Notes: generated by a model from the sequence alone, not told the origin. 64,000 nt of DNA from Holophaga sp. (GCA_016715205.1 JADKBC010000006.1:1-64000), one strand, 5' to 3'; counted from the first letter of the stretch, positions 17,293-25,794 are shown. Made by a program: numbers and translations.

Positions 17293-19752
17293 GTGACCAA
17301 GCTCGTCATTGTCGAAAGCCCCTCCAAGGCCAAGACCATCACCAAATATTTGGGAAAAGGCTACAAAGTCATGGCGAGCGTGGGCCATATCCGCGACTTG
17401 CCCACCAAGGAGGCCGTGGAGGTGGGCGGCAAGAAGGTGCCGGTCATCGATGTGGCGGGGGATTTCCATGAAGTTTATGAAATCCCGGCCACCAAAGCCA
17501 AGGTGGTGCAGGGCCTGCGGGCTGCGGCCAAGGGCGTGGATGAACTGATTCTCGCCACTGACCCTGACCGCGAAGGGGAAGCCATCAGTTGGCATCTCCT
17601 GGAAGCCATCAAGCCGCCCAAGTCGCTCAAGGTGAAGCGCGTCCTCTTTAATGAAATCACCCAAAATGGTATTCAGAAGGCCATGGCCGCCCCCACCGAA
17701 ATCAACCAGCAGCTGGTGGATGCCCAGCGGGCGCGCCGGGTGCTGGATCGCATCGTGGGTTACAAGGTGAGCCAGGTGCTCTGGGACAAGGTGAAGCGCG
17801 GACTCTCTGCGGGTCGGGTGCAGAGCGTGGCCCTGCGCTTGATTGTGGACCGCGAGCATGAAATCCAGGCCTTCAAGCCAGTGGAATATTGGGTGTTGAA
17901 GGGCAAGTTTGCGGCCAAGCTGCCGCCCCAGTTCTGGATGAAGCTGGTGAAGCTCAACGGCCAGGCCTTGCAGCTCGGTAATAAGGAAACCAAGGCGCGG
18001 ATCAAGAACGAAAAACAGGCCCATGGCCTGCGCGATCAGATTCTAAAGGCGGCTTGGAAGGTGTCAGGCCTGGAAACCAAGGAAAAGAAGCGCAATGCAG
18101 CCGCGCCCTTCACCACCGCCAAGCTCCAGGTGGAAGCCGCGACCAAGCTGCACTTTTCCGTGTCGCGCACCATGCAGAACGCCCAACGCCTGTATGAAGG
18201 CATGGATTTCGGAGAAGGGCCCGTGGGTCTCATCACCTACATGCGCACGGATTCGCCGCGACTGGCACCCGAGGCCATCGAGGCCGCCCGCGAGTACATC
18301 CAGAAGAAATGGGGCAAGGACTACCTTCCTGCCAAGGCCAAGCTCTACGCGGGCAAGGCCGGGGCCCAGGATGCCCACGAGGCCATCCGCCCCACGGACA
18401 TCAACCGCACCCCCGAAAGCCTGCGGGGCCATCTGGGCAACGATGAATTCCGGCTCTATGCCTTGATCTGGCGCCGCACCGTGGCCTGTCAAATGGAAGC
18501 GGCCCGTTTCGACGAAACGGTGGTGGAGGCCGAAAGCGCCCTAGAGAGCGGTGAAGTGGCCACTTTTGAGGCGAAGGGCGAGATCGAGCGTTTCCCTGGC
18601 TGGCTCGCCGCCTACCGCGCCGACAAGGTGGAAAGTGCTGCCGAGCAGATGGATGCCACCGAAGACGAGGAAGAAGAAAATGTGGGCCTGCCAGATCTCA
18701 AGAAGGGCGAAAGCCTGAAACTGGAGACCCTGGAAACTGATCAGCAGCACACCAAGCCCCCGGCGCGCTTCTCGGAAGCCACCCTGGTGAAGGAACTGGA
18801 AGAGGATGGCATTGGCCGTCCCTCCACCTACGCCAGCATCATTTCCACCATCCAGAACCGCGATTACGTGAAGAAGGTGGAAGGTCGCTTCAAGCCCACC
18901 GAGATCGGCATGGCGGTCACGGATCTATTGGTACAGGGCTTCCCCGAACTCATGGATCCCCGTTACACCAGCGGCATGGAAGATCAGTTGGACCGCATCG
19001 AAGGCGGTGAGATCAGTTACGAAAAGATGATGAAGGCGTTCTACGGACCCTTTGAGATACTGCTCAAGAGTGCGAGCAAGGACATGGCCAACCTCAAGGC
19101 GGGCGTGCCCACGGACGTGAAGTGCAAGAAGTGCAAATCGATCATGCTCAAGCGCTACGGCAAGAACGGCCTGTTCCTGGGCTGCTCCAAGTACCCCGAA
19201 TGTGATCACACAGAAGAACTCGAGCCCATGGATGAGCCCGAGGATGCCCCCGAATGCCCGAATTGCGGCACCAGTCCCATGACCCTGCGCAAGGGCCAGT
19301 GGGGGCCCTTCTGGGCCTGCCCCAACTACCCCAAGTGCAAGGGCATCGTGAAGGCCGATCCCAAGGGCATTCCCGTGCCCGCCGATGTTCCGCTTGATGA
19401 AAAATGTCCCACCTGTGGCAAGCATTTCGTAAAGCGCCATGGCCGCTACGGTGAGTTCATCTGTTGCATCGACTATCCCACGTGCAAGACCGTGAAAAAG
19501 GAAATCCTGGGCGTGCCCTGTCCCAAGTGCGGTGGCGATCTGAGCCCCCGCAAGAGCCGCTTCGGCAAGATCTTTTACGGCTGCACGAAGTATCCCAAAT
19601 GTGATTTCACCGCCTGGGACAAGCCCGTGCCCATGAGTTGCCCCGCGTGCAAGAACCCGTACCTGACTGAAAAAACCAAGAAGCCCCGCGGCAAGGACCC
19701 CATCACCGTGCTACTTTGCCCGGCCTGCAAACACGAAGAACCCATGGGCTAA
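17293..19752 (+). CDS. topA: DNA topoisomerase I
   Basis: Type IA topoisomerase that relaxes negative supercoils. The chosen start is a GTG at 17293 (MTKLVIVESPSKAKT) because GGGAG lies seven bases before it; an in-frame ATG at 17275 would add six residues. The Toprim domain has the metal triad region DPDREGE. The active tyrosine is in TYMRTDSPRL, about residue 316. The C-terminus carries four clear Cys4 zinc ribbons (CKKC, CPNC, CPTC, CPKC starts) plus a fifth CPAC...CPAC pair. Length is about 819 residues. A strong terminator follows. Confidence 0.96.
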   Translation: MTKLVIVESPSKAKTITKYLGKGYKVMASVGHIRDLPTKEAVEVGGKKVPVIDVAGDFHEVYEIPATKAKVVQGLRAAAKGVDELILATDPDREGEAISWHLLEAIKPPKSLKVKRVLFNEITQNGIQKAMAAPTEINQQLVDAQRARRVLDRIVGYKVSQVLWDKVKRGLSAGRVQSVALRLIVDREHEIQAFKPVEYWVLKGKFAAKLPPQFWMKLVKLNGQALQLGNKETKARIKNEKQAHGLRDQILKAAWKVSGLETKEKKRNAAAPFTTAKLQVEAATKLHFSVSRTMQNAQRLYEGMDFGEGPVGLITYMRTDSPRLAPEAIEAAREYIQKKWGKDYLPAKAKLYAGKAGAQDAHEAIRPTDINRTPESLRGHLGNDEFRLYALIWRRTVACQMEAARFDETVVEAESALESGEVATFEAKGEIERFPGWLAAYRADKVESAAEQMDATEDEEEENVGLPDLKKGESLKLETLETDQQHTKPPARFSEATLVKELEEDGIGRPSTYASIISTIQNRDYVKKVEGRFKPTEIGMAVTDLLVQGFPELMDPRYTSGMEDQLDRIEGGEISYEKMMKAFYGPFEILLKSASKDMANLKAGVPTDVKCKKCKSIMLKRYGKNGLFLGCSKYPECDHTEELEPMDEPEDAPECPNCGTSPMTLRKGQWGPFWACPNYPKCKGIVKADPKGIPVPADVPLDEKCPTCGKHFVKRHGRYGEFICCIDYPTCKTVKKEILGVPCPKCGGDLSPRKSRFGKIFYGCTKYPKCDFTAWDKPVPMSCPACKNPYLTEKTKKPRGKDPITVLLCPACKHEEPMG

Positions 19753-19754
19753 TG

Positions 19755-19813
19755 CAACACCCACCAAAGAAAAACGGGCCTCAGCGAGGCCCGTTTTTCT
19801 TTGGTGGGTGTTG
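19755..19813. terminator. Bidirectional terminator with a perfect 28-bp stem
   Basis: Twenty-eight bases on the left pair perfectly with 28 on the right around a 3-base loop (AGC). The core is ACGGGCCTC/GAGGCCCGT flanked by A5 and T5 runs, so both strands see a U-tract. It separates topA (plus) from the convergent CBS gene (minus) with no spare sequence on either side. Confidence 0.9.
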
Positions 19814-19817
19814 GGGA

Positions 19818-20261
19818 TCAGGTGGGGAAATCGCGCACCGCAATGTAGCCTTCGAGGCCGCGAATCACGCTCTCGCGTTCGGCCACCAGCTCTTTCACCA
19901 CATCGCCGATGGACACGACGCCCACCACCATCTTGCCGTCCATGACGGGGACGTGGCGGATATGTTTTTCGGTCATGAGCGCCATGCATTCATCCACGGT
20001 GGTGGTCAGCTTCACGTAGAAGACCTGGCTGGTCATCACATCGCCCACGGGGATCTCGGGGGAGAAACTGCCCGATTTCACCGCCAGGCGCACGAAATCG
20101 CGCTCAGAGAAAATCCCCAGCAGGCGCTCGCCATCCATCACCAGCACCACGCCGATGCGTTTTTCTGTGAGCATTTTCAGGGCGTGGTGAACCTGGGCGT
20201 CGGGCTGCACGAAGAAGAAGGAATAGCCCTTCCCTTCCAGAATGTTTTTCATGGTCGCCAT
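19818..20261 (-). CDS. Tandem CBS-domain protein
   Basis: A 147-residue protein made of two CBS domains and nothing else. Repeated motifs are RIGVVLVMDGERLLGIFSERD (first domain) and HIRHVPVMDGKMVVGVVSIGD (second). Such stand-alone pairs bind adenine nucleotides and regulate a partner, which is not evident here. AGGAG precedes the ATG. It converges on topA with the long terminator between them. Confidence 0.9.
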   Translation of the reverse strand: MATMKNILEGKGYSFFFVQPDAQVHHALKMLTEKRIGVVLVMDGERLLGIFSERDFVRLAVKSGSFSPEIPVGDVMTSQVFYVKLTTTVDECMALMTEKHIRHVPVMDGKMVVGVVSIGDVVKELVAERESVIRGLEGYIAVRDFPT

Positions 20262-20390
20262 GGCGGGAGTCTCCTGTGAAGGGGTGGTGGAGGATGCTGA
20301 ACGGGGATGGAGGGAATTCTGCCTTCTTTTTGGCTGGAGCGTATGGAATCTTCTTTCTGTGATGCCAGCCTTTCCTGAAAGATTCCGCCC

Positions 20391-21587
20391 GTGACCGACG
20401 TTTCAATTCCCTCCTCCGATGTTCGGCACCTGTTCCTGGGGGCCCAGGGTCTATTGGAAAACCCGGAGCGGCGCGCCACCAAGCCTGAATTGCTGAAAAC
20501 CATCTGCCGGCTTGGTTTTGTGCAGGTGGACACCATCAACGTGGCGGGGCGGGCCCACGACCTGACCCTCTTCAGCCGCCTGCATGGCTACCGTCCTGCC
20601 CAGCTCACAGCCTTGCTTGAAAAAGACCGCGCCCTTTTCGAGGGTTGGACCCACGATGCCTCCGTGATTCCCACGGAGTGGTATCCCCACTGGAAGCCCC
20701 GGTTCCGCCAGGACCAGCCCCGGATCGAAGCCCATCCCTGGTGGCGGAACCTGCTGGGAGATGAAAGCGAAACGGTGTGTGCCCATGTATTGGCGCGAAT
20801 TGATGCCGAAGGCCCCCTGCGAAGTGCCGATTTTGACCATCCGGAAAAGCGGGGCCCATGGTGGGGCTGGAAACCTCAAAAGGCGGCCCTGGACTATCTC
20901 TGGCGCACGGGCCGTTTGGGTATCGCCGGGCGGGTGAATTTCCACAAGCGGTATGATCTGGCCGAGCGGGTGCTGCCCCAGGTGCACCACCTTCCCGAGC
21001 CAGACCCGGAAGCCCACCGGGAATGGGCCTGCGCCACCGCCGCTGAGCGATTGGTCGTCTTTACGGCCAAGGAACTCGCCGCCTTCTGGAATGTGATCGA
21101 GCTTTCGGAGGCACGGGCTTGGTGTCAGGCCGCGGCGAAAACAGGACGACTGGTTTCGGTCACCCTCGAAGGTGCGGACGGTTCGGAGCCCCAGTCGGGT
21201 TTTGCGCTTTCGGATTGGGAGGTGCGTCTGGCGGACCTGCCTGAGGCGCCGTCCATGCTGCGGCTGCTGAGCCCCTTCGACCCTATTCTCCGGGATCGCG
21301 CCAGGGCCCTGCGCCGGTTCAACTTCGACTATCGGTTCGAGGCCTTTACGCCGGAAGCCAAGCGCACCTATGGGTATTACGTACTTCCGATCCTGGAAGG
21401 CGAACGCCTGGTGGGGCGCCTGGACCCTAAATTCCATCGGGATCGCGGGGTGTTGGAAGTACGCGGTCTCTGGTGGGAGGCGGGCATCCAGCCCACCAAG
21501 GCGCGAATGCGAGGATTGGACGCCGCCCTGAACTGCTTGGCGGTTTTCCTGGGCGCGGATGCCATCGAAGGACCGCATCCGCGCTAG
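20391..21587 (+). CDS. YcaQ-type winged-helix DNA glycosylase
   Basis: A 398-residue protein of the HTH_42 (YcaQ/AlkZ) superfamily, whose members excise bulky or crosslinked alkylated bases. The catalytic-loop sequence GFVQVDTINVAGRAHDL contains a Q-x-D motif, which marks the YcaQ (AlkX) branch rather than the Q-x-Q of AlkZ. HDASVIPTEWYP near residue 85 is another family feature. The start is a GTG with only a weak upstream TGAAAG. A small zinc-ribbon gene follows 9 bp later. Assignment rests on recalled family motifs. Confidence 0.82.
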   Translation: MTDVSIPSSDVRHLFLGAQGLLENPERRATKPELLKTICRLGFVQVDTINVAGRAHDLTLFSRLHGYRPAQLTALLEKDRALFEGWTHDASVIPTEWYPHWKPRFRQDQPRIEAHPWWRNLLGDESETVCAHVLARIDAEGPLRSADFDHPEKRGPWWGWKPQKAALDYLWRTGRLGIAGRVNFHKRYDLAERVLPQVHHLPEPDPEAHREWACATAAERLVVFTAKELAAFWNVIELSEARAWCQAAAKTGRLVSVTLEGADGSEPQSGFALSDWEVRLADLPEAPSMLRLLSPFDPILRDRARALRRFNFDYRFEAFTPEAKRTYGYYVLPILEGERLVGRLDPKFHRDRGVLEVRGLWWEAGIQPTKARMRGLDAALNCLAVFLGADAIEGPHPR

Positions 21588-21596
21588 ACTGGAGCC

Positions 21597-22019
21597 ATGG
21601 TTAAGTCTTATTACGCAGGCATGGATCTCGACGCACCCTGTGGGCGCTGCAAAGGAGAGACGCGGCACCGGATCCTCTCCATCACCGATGGCACGCCCGA
21701 AAAGCTCATCTGCACCAGTTGCAATTCCGTGCACAAATTCCGAGCGGAAAAGCCTGCCAAGGCCACTGCCGCCCCGCGCCCGGCGCGCATGGCCACTGCC
21801 TCATCGCCCAAACCGGCCTCCAGCCCCAGCCGCTTCCAGGAGCTGATGATCACCGAGCAGGCCGGCACCAAGGCCCAGCCCTACAGCCCCGCCATGAAAT
21901 GGGAAGACGGGATGTGGATGGATCATCCCAACTTTGGCTTGGGCAAAGTACAGCGAAAATCAGGTCGCAAGGCCGAGGTGCTGTTCCGGGAAGGCCTCAA
22001 GACGCTCCTCAGCGCCTGA
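21597..22019 (+). CDS. Small zinc-ribbon protein of unknown function
   Basis: A 140-residue protein. The N-terminus has two CxxC pairs (Cys15/18 and Cys39/42) spaced like a zinc ribbon. A low-complexity Ala/Lys/Pro/Ser linker follows (about residues 50-85). The last 45 residues (DHPNFGLGKVQRKSGRKAEV and on) resemble the small beta-barrel found at the C-terminus of UvrD-like or CarD-like proteins. It lies between a DNA glycosylase gene and an exonuclease gene, only 5 bp before the latter, so a role in DNA handling is possible but unproven. Confidence 0.75.
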   Translation: MVKSYYAGMDLDAPCGRCKGETRHRILSITDGTPEKLICTSCNSVHKFRAEKPAKATAAPRPARMATASSPKPASSPSRFQELMITEQAGTKAQPYSPAMKWEDGMWMDHPNFGLGKVQRKSGRKAEVLFREGLKTLLSA

Positions 22020-22024
22020 AGGCC

Positions 22025-22666
22025 ATGGGCAGCGACACGGCGTGGCTGCCTGAGTCCGACGTGGATCTGCACGCCCTGCGCTTTGCGGTTGTCGATCTGG
22101 AAACCTCCGGTGGTGGTCCCAAGGCCATGTGGACCCGGGACGAGCGCTTCGTACCCGCTGCCGAAATCACCGAAGTGGGCGTGGTGCGGCTCAGTGGTGC
22201 TCTGCGGGAGGATTGTTTTGCATCCCTTTGTGCGGTTGAAGGGGCCATTCCTCTCTCGATTCAGCGACTCACGGGTATCACGCCCGTGTTGCTGGCGGGC
22301 GCCCCGAACTGGGAGCAGGTGGCCCTTCGCTTGGCCGAAGAACTGGAAGGTCGCGTGTGGGTGGCCCACCACGCGCCCTTCGATGGCGCGTTTCTGAAAG
22401 CCTATTTACCGGAAGGTCTCTGGCGCCGTCATACGCTGCTCTGCACCCGCAAGCTGGCCAAGGCCCTGGTGCCGGAGGCAGCCCGTTGTTCCCTGGCTGC
22501 CCTTTGCGAGGTGTTGCACCTGCACAATCGCCAGCCCCATCGGGCCCTGGCCGATGCAGAGGCCACGGCGGAATTGCTCCAAATCCTGCTGGCCCGAGCC
22601 GAAGGCCAGGGCCTGGATGGCCCGGCCTTCATCGCCAAGGGGCGGGTGGGGTGGGAAAAGCTTTAG
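22025..22666 (+). CDS. DnaQ-like DEDDh 3'-5' exonuclease
   Basis: The ATG at 22025 gives 213 residues. Exonuclease motifs are visible: VVDLETSG (Exo I, Asp and Glu), HHAPFDGAFL (Exo II) and HRALADAEATAELL (Exo III, His and Asp), so it is the DEDDh type found in the DNA polymerase III epsilon subunit and relatives. It lacks the C-terminal polymerase-binding segment that would prove it is epsilon. The stop codon TAG is the first three bases of an inverted-repeat element, so its last residues may have been altered by an insertion. Confidence 0.87.
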   Translation: MGSDTAWLPESDVDLHALRFAVVDLETSGGGPKAMWTRDERFVPAAEITEVGVVRLSGALREDCFASLCAVEGAIPLSIQRLTGITPVLLAGAPNWEQVALRLAEELEGRVWVAHHAPFDGAFLKAYLPEGLWRRHTLLCTRKLAKALVPEAARCSLAALCEVLHLHNRQPHRALADAEATAELLQILLARAEGQGLDGPAFIAKGRVGWEKL

Positions 22667-22978
22667 GAGTGTGTCCAAGCAATCGATAGGGGCTGCGTTG
22701 ACGGCAAAGGGTTCCAAGGCAAGGAAGCGGGCGCAGGGCGGTGCAGGCACACCGTTCAAGCCCGCTGACGCCGTATGGGAACCCTTTGCCATCAACCCTT
22801 CGGGCTGGGGCGGCAGCTTTCGGGAAGCTTCGTCAGGTTCCTCGACCTTGGGTCCACCAAATCTCAGTCTGTCTCGCGTATCGCCAAAGGCGATACCGAG
22901 AGGGCCTTCGTCGCCTTCCTTGCCTCCCTCGGCTGGCGCCCCAGCGCAGCCCCCACCCATTGCTTGGACACACTCCTA
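22664..22978. mobile_element. MITE-like element, 315 bp, with perfect 20-bp terminal inverted repeats
   Basis: The left end TAGGAGTGTGTCCAAGCAAT (22664-22683) is the exact reverse complement of 22959-22978; a further GGGGCTGCG block pairs after a 5-base gap. The outermost TA at each end could be the TA target duplication of IS630/mariner-type transposons. Inside are a 13-bp inverted pair GGCAAAGGGTTCC (22703-22715) with 22778-22790, and a hairpin GTATCGCC-AAA-GGCGATAC (22878-22896). No transposase fits. The outer TAG trinucleotides act as stop codons for the exonuclease (plus) and the outer-membrane protein (minus). Confidence 0.7.
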
Positions 22979-23512
22979 GAACCTAAGGGAAGCCAGGGCC
23001 TGCAGGGAGCTGGCCTGACCATTGGGGGACTGGAACTGGCCGATGACATAGCGGACTTCGCCTGAGACCGAGCGATTGAAGCGGTAGCCCGCGCCCACTG
23101 CCAAGGAGAGCGAAGTCTTGGTGGTGCTGGCGCCCACATCCGGATTAACGGTCCAGTTGCGCAGGCCGAGACCGCCCGTGGCGTAGATGCCCTGGGGCCG
23201 TGTCTGGAAGTAGTAGAGATAATCCGCACCTGCCCCAAAGCCTGAGACCGTGTTCTTGGCGCCAGACAACACCAGGTTGCTGCCGCTGTAGTAGGTGAAG
23301 TCCAGCCAAGGCCGCAGTTCGTGGCCGTTGCCGTAATACAGGCCCAGGTGGCCGCCAAGGGTGAAGCCAGGATGGCCATCCACTTGCTTGTCCAGATCGC
23401 TCAGGGGCAGGTTGACGCCTGCCTGCACCCCGTATTGAACTTCCTGGGCGGTGGCGCCAATGGTGCTCAGGGCCAGGACCGTTGTAAACATTCCGAGTTG
23501 AATCAGTTTCAT
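22976..23512 (-). CDS. Small outer-membrane beta-barrel protein
   Basis: A 178-residue protein with a signal peptide ending ATIGATAQ-like (STIGATAQ). The mature part is built of alternating strands rich in Gly, Tyr and Thr, for example QYGVQAGVNLPLSDLD at the N-terminus. It ends in Arg-Phe, the C-terminal aromatic recognised by the BAM machinery. It resembles the OmpA-like transmembrane or outer-membrane protein beta-barrel families in size (eight strands). Function is unknown. The stop codon lies in the right inverted repeat of the adjacent element. Confidence 0.85.
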   Translation of the reverse strand: MKLIQLGMFTTVLALSTIGATAQEVQYGVQAGVNLPLSDLDKQVDGHPGFTLGGHLGLYYGNGHELRPWLDFTYYSGSNLVLSGAKNTVSGFGAGADYLYYFQTRPQGIYATGGLGLRNWTVNPDVGASTTKTSLSLAVGAGYRFNRSVSGEVRYVIGQFQSPNGQASSLQALASLRF

Positions 23513-23583
23513 GGTGACTCCGTGGAGGGTGGGTTAAGCCTTCAGCCTAATCCTCTGATGCCACGGATATGTCACCGTACGCA

Positions 23584-23606
23584 CAAAAAGCGCCCGAAGG
23601 CGCTCT
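23584..23606 (-). terminator. Rho-independent terminator of rplS
   Basis: On the minus strand, AGCGCC-TTCG-GGCGCT is followed by TTTTTG. It begins about 24 bp after the rplS stop and uses a stable UUCG tetraloop. Confidence 0.85.
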
Positions 23607-23627
23607 CTGGGATGATCTGTAAAGGTG

Positions 23628-23996
23628 TTATTCGGCTGCGGCGACCGTGGTCTCGCGGCGGACTTCCTTGAGGCGACCCTTCTTGCCGAGCTTCTCGCGC
23701 AGGAAGTAGAGCTTGGCGCGCCGCACCTTGCCGCTGCGGACCACTTCCAGCTTGTCGATGGAGGGGCTGTGCAGGGGGAATACGCGCTCCACGCCCACGC
23801 CGTTCGAGATCTTGCGAACGGTGAAGGAAGTGCGGATGCCGCCGCCCTTGATGCCGATGACGACACCCTGGTAGATCTGGATGCGCTCCTTCTCGCCTTC
23901 CTTCACCTTGACGTGCACCTTGACGGTGTCGCCGGGGCTGATGCGGGGAAGGTCGTGGCGAAGCAGGCCGGCTTCGAGCTTGTCGATGATGTTCAT
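23628..23996 (-). CDS. rplS: 50S ribosomal protein L19
   Basis: A 122-residue large-subunit protein at the 30S-50S interface. Typical sequence includes SPGDTVKVHVKVKEGEKER, QGVVIGIKGGGIRTSFTVRK and GKVRRAKLYFLRE. It follows trmD as in the common rpsP-rimM-trmD-rplS operon, but rpsP and rimM are missing from this position. It is preceded by an attenuator-like hairpin and ends with a terminator. Confidence 0.97.
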   Translation of the reverse strand: MNIIDKLEAGLLRHDLPRISPGDTVKVHVKVKEGEKERIQIYQGVVIGIKGGGIRTSFTVRKISNGVGVERVFPLHSPSIDKLEVVRSGKVRRAKLYFLREKLGKKGRLKEVRRETTVAAAE

Positions 23997-24060
23997 GGTT
24001 TCCTCTGGGGCTAGCGGTCCGGCACGGCATGGCGATCAGGGGCCGGGGACATAGCACACG

Positions 24061-24080
24061 AAAAGCCCCACACGGGGGGC
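24061..24080 (-). terminator. Attenuator-like hairpin between trmD and rplS
   Basis: On the minus strand, GCCCC-CCGTGT-GGGGC is followed by TTTT. It lies about 9 bp after the trmD stop and 65 bp before the rplS start, so it could reduce read-through into rplS or reflect control of rplS. The stem is only 5 bp. Confidence 0.4.
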
Positions 24081-24088
24081 CAATCAGT

Positions 24089-24898
24089 TTACCGGAACTC
24101 CCTTGAGAGGCAAGGCGAAAATCCTTTCCAACCCTTGGGTTTGGCCCGGTCCCAGTCCTCGGGGTGCTCCACCTGCCAAGCCACCCACTGTTCGGGTCTG
24201 GGTAGATGAGGGAGACGCTGCTTCAGGAATAGTTGCCACAAATCGGGGCGCAGGCGCTGGGTGCGGGCCATGGCTTCCCGCAGGCGCCACAGGGCGATGG
24301 CACCGTGGTTGCCGCCCCGGAGCACGTCGGGAATGGGGTGGTTTTCAAAGGTCTCTGGGCGGGTGAAATGGGGATGATCCAGCAAGCCGGTGGCAAAGCT
24401 ATCCTGCTCGGCGCTGTCCTCGTTGCCCAATACCCCGGGTAGCCATCGGCATACGGCATCAATCAAAAAGAGCGCTGGAAGCTCGCCGCCCGATAGCACG
24501 GCCTCGCCAATGCTGAATTCTTCGTCCACATAAAGGTCCACGGCGCGCTGGTCCAGCCCTTCGTAGCGGGTGCAGACCAGAATCATCTGGTCGAGCCGCG
24601 CCAGTTCCAGCACCTTGGCATGGGTCAGGGGTGGGGCCGCGGGTGTGAAATGGATGACCCGACCGAGCCCTGACCGCGGTATCGAAGCCAGGGTGTCCCG
24701 CAGCACCTCGGGGCGCAGCACCATGCCGGGCCCGCCACCGAAGGGTGAATCGTCCACGTGGCCATTGGCATTGCCGGAAAAGGGGCGGTAGGAATGGGTA
24801 TGGAGTGTATGGCCCAGCTCCCGAAAGGCCCGGCCCGTTACGCCCAGGCGGGCGGTTTCAAAGAATTCCGGGAAAAGGGTGAGGGCATCAAAACGCAT
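24089..24898 (-). CDS. trmD: tRNA (guanine-N1-)-methyltransferase
   Basis: A 269-residue SPOUT-fold enzyme that methylates G37 of tRNA to prevent +1 frameshifting. Signatures are DALTLFPEFFE, DDSPFGGGPGMVLRPE, CTRYEGLDQRAVD and the knot segment EEFSIGEAVLSGGELPAL with a following DAVCRWLPGVLGNE. Its start overlaps the exoD-like stop by one base (TGATG), so translation is coupled. It is slightly longer than the usual 240-255 residues because of the C-terminal tail. Confidence 0.96.
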   Translation of the reverse strand: MRFDALTLFPEFFETARLGVTGRAFRELGHTLHTHSYRPFSGNANGHVDDSPFGGGPGMVLRPEVLRDTLASIPRSGLGRVIHFTPAAPPLTHAKVLELARLDQMILVCTRYEGLDQRAVDLYVDEEFSIGEAVLSGGELPALFLIDAVCRWLPGVLGNEDSAEQDSFATGLLDHPHFTRPETFENHPIPDVLRGGNHGAIALWRLREAMARTQRLRPDLWQLFLKQRLPHLPRPEQWVAWQVEHPEDWDRAKPKGWKGFSPCLSREFR

Positions 24899-25572
24899 CA
24901 GGAGATCCAGTGCCGCAGAGCTTCAAAGGCCTTGGCGCAGGCGCGAACGATGAGATCGAAGGACATGGCGAAATAGATGGCATTGCCCAGGGCCGCGGCC
25001 GTGCCCAGCCAGCCCCAAGAAGGGCGCTCTTCCAGCAGGGCTGCGCCGAGCAGTACCAGGATGACCGCAGGGAGTTGGTTGCCAAAGGGCAATGGCACGG
25101 GCAAAGCCAGGAGAAACCCGGTCAGGCCAGTCACAAAACCCATCCAGCGCTGGTTGAGGGGGCGGCGAACCCGGGATTCCTTGCTGATGCGGTCCAGGTA
25201 GCCTTCGAGTTTGGCCAGGGCATCTTTCACTTTGCCCTTGTGGATGCGCTGCTCGCGGAGGCGGTTGGGGATCTGGGGGTTGGCTCGTCCTGCGGCCATC
25301 TGGAAGCCGATCCAGATGATGAACAAGCCGCCCACCGGCGCAGTGCCAAGGTTCAATCCAGGAATGAGGCTGGGCAAGGCGATGAGCAGAATGAGCAGGC
25401 CAAAGGTCTGCTCTTCGGCCTTGTCCACCAGATCGCCCAGGGTCACTTCCCCGTCCTGATCCAGACGTTCGTGAAGGGCCGTAAAAAAAGGACGGGAGGT
25501 CCGCCTTGGCTTGCCGAGCAGCAGCAGGGGAATCGGCCGGGAGCGGATTCTATGGCGAAACAAGGATTTCAC
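24898..25572 (-). CDS. ExoD-family membrane protein
   Basis: A 224-residue membrane protein of the ExoD (exopolysaccharide synthesis) family. About four hydrophobic segments are visible: LLILLIALPSLIPGLNLG, VGGLFIIWIGF, FVTGLTGFLLALPVPLPFG and LPAVILVLLGAALL. The TFGLLILLIALPSLIPG segment and the paired VPLPFGNQLPA are typical. Its role in this family is unclear despite the name. It sits between yacG (30 bp upstream) and trmD (overlap). Confidence 0.85.
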   Translation of the reverse strand: MKSLFRHRIRSRPIPLLLLGKPRRTSRPFFTALHERLDQDGEVTLGDLVDKAEEQTFGLLILLIALPSLIPGLNLGTAPVGGLFIIWIGFQMAAGRANPQIPNRLREQRIHKGKVKDALAKLEGYLDRISKESRVRRPLNQRWMGFVTGLTGFLLALPVPLPFGNQLPAVILVLLGAALLEERPSWGWLGTAAALGNAIYFAMSFDLIVRACAKAFEALRHWIS

Positions 25573-25602
25573 GGCCCCAGTTTGCCATCGTTCCGGAGTT
25601 TC

Positions 25603-25794
25603 CTAGGAATCGCCTTCGGCCGGTTCCGTCCAGCCCTCCCCGTTTTCCTCATCGGGCTTTTCGGGCAGGCGATAGCTTTCGGTGGCCCAGGCGCCCAGAT
25701 CCATCACCTTGCATCGCTCCGAACAAAAGGGGCGGCAGGGATTGAGCTCCCAGGAAACGGGTTTGCGGCAGATGGGGCAAGGTCTCACGAGCAT
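25603..25794 (-). CDS. yacG: DNA gyrase inhibitor YacG
   Basis: A 63-residue zinc protein that binds GyrB and inhibits gyrase in E. coli. The zinc ligands are CPIC at the N-terminus and FCSERC after NPCRP. The MDLGAWATESYRLP segment is typical of the family. The ATG at 25794 is preferred to a TTG one codon upstream. It is first in a minus-strand run with the exoD-like gene and trmD and is divergent from dnaK. Confidence 0.9.
   Translation of the reverse strand: MLVRPCPICRKPVSWELNPCRPFCSERCKVMDLGAWATESYRLPEKPDEENGEGWTEPAEGDS

Noticed and set aside
22406..22960. A 184-codon frame on the minus strand across the inverted-repeat element
   Set aside because: It runs through the exonuclease gene antisense and the element's hairpins; no motif or ribosome site supports it.
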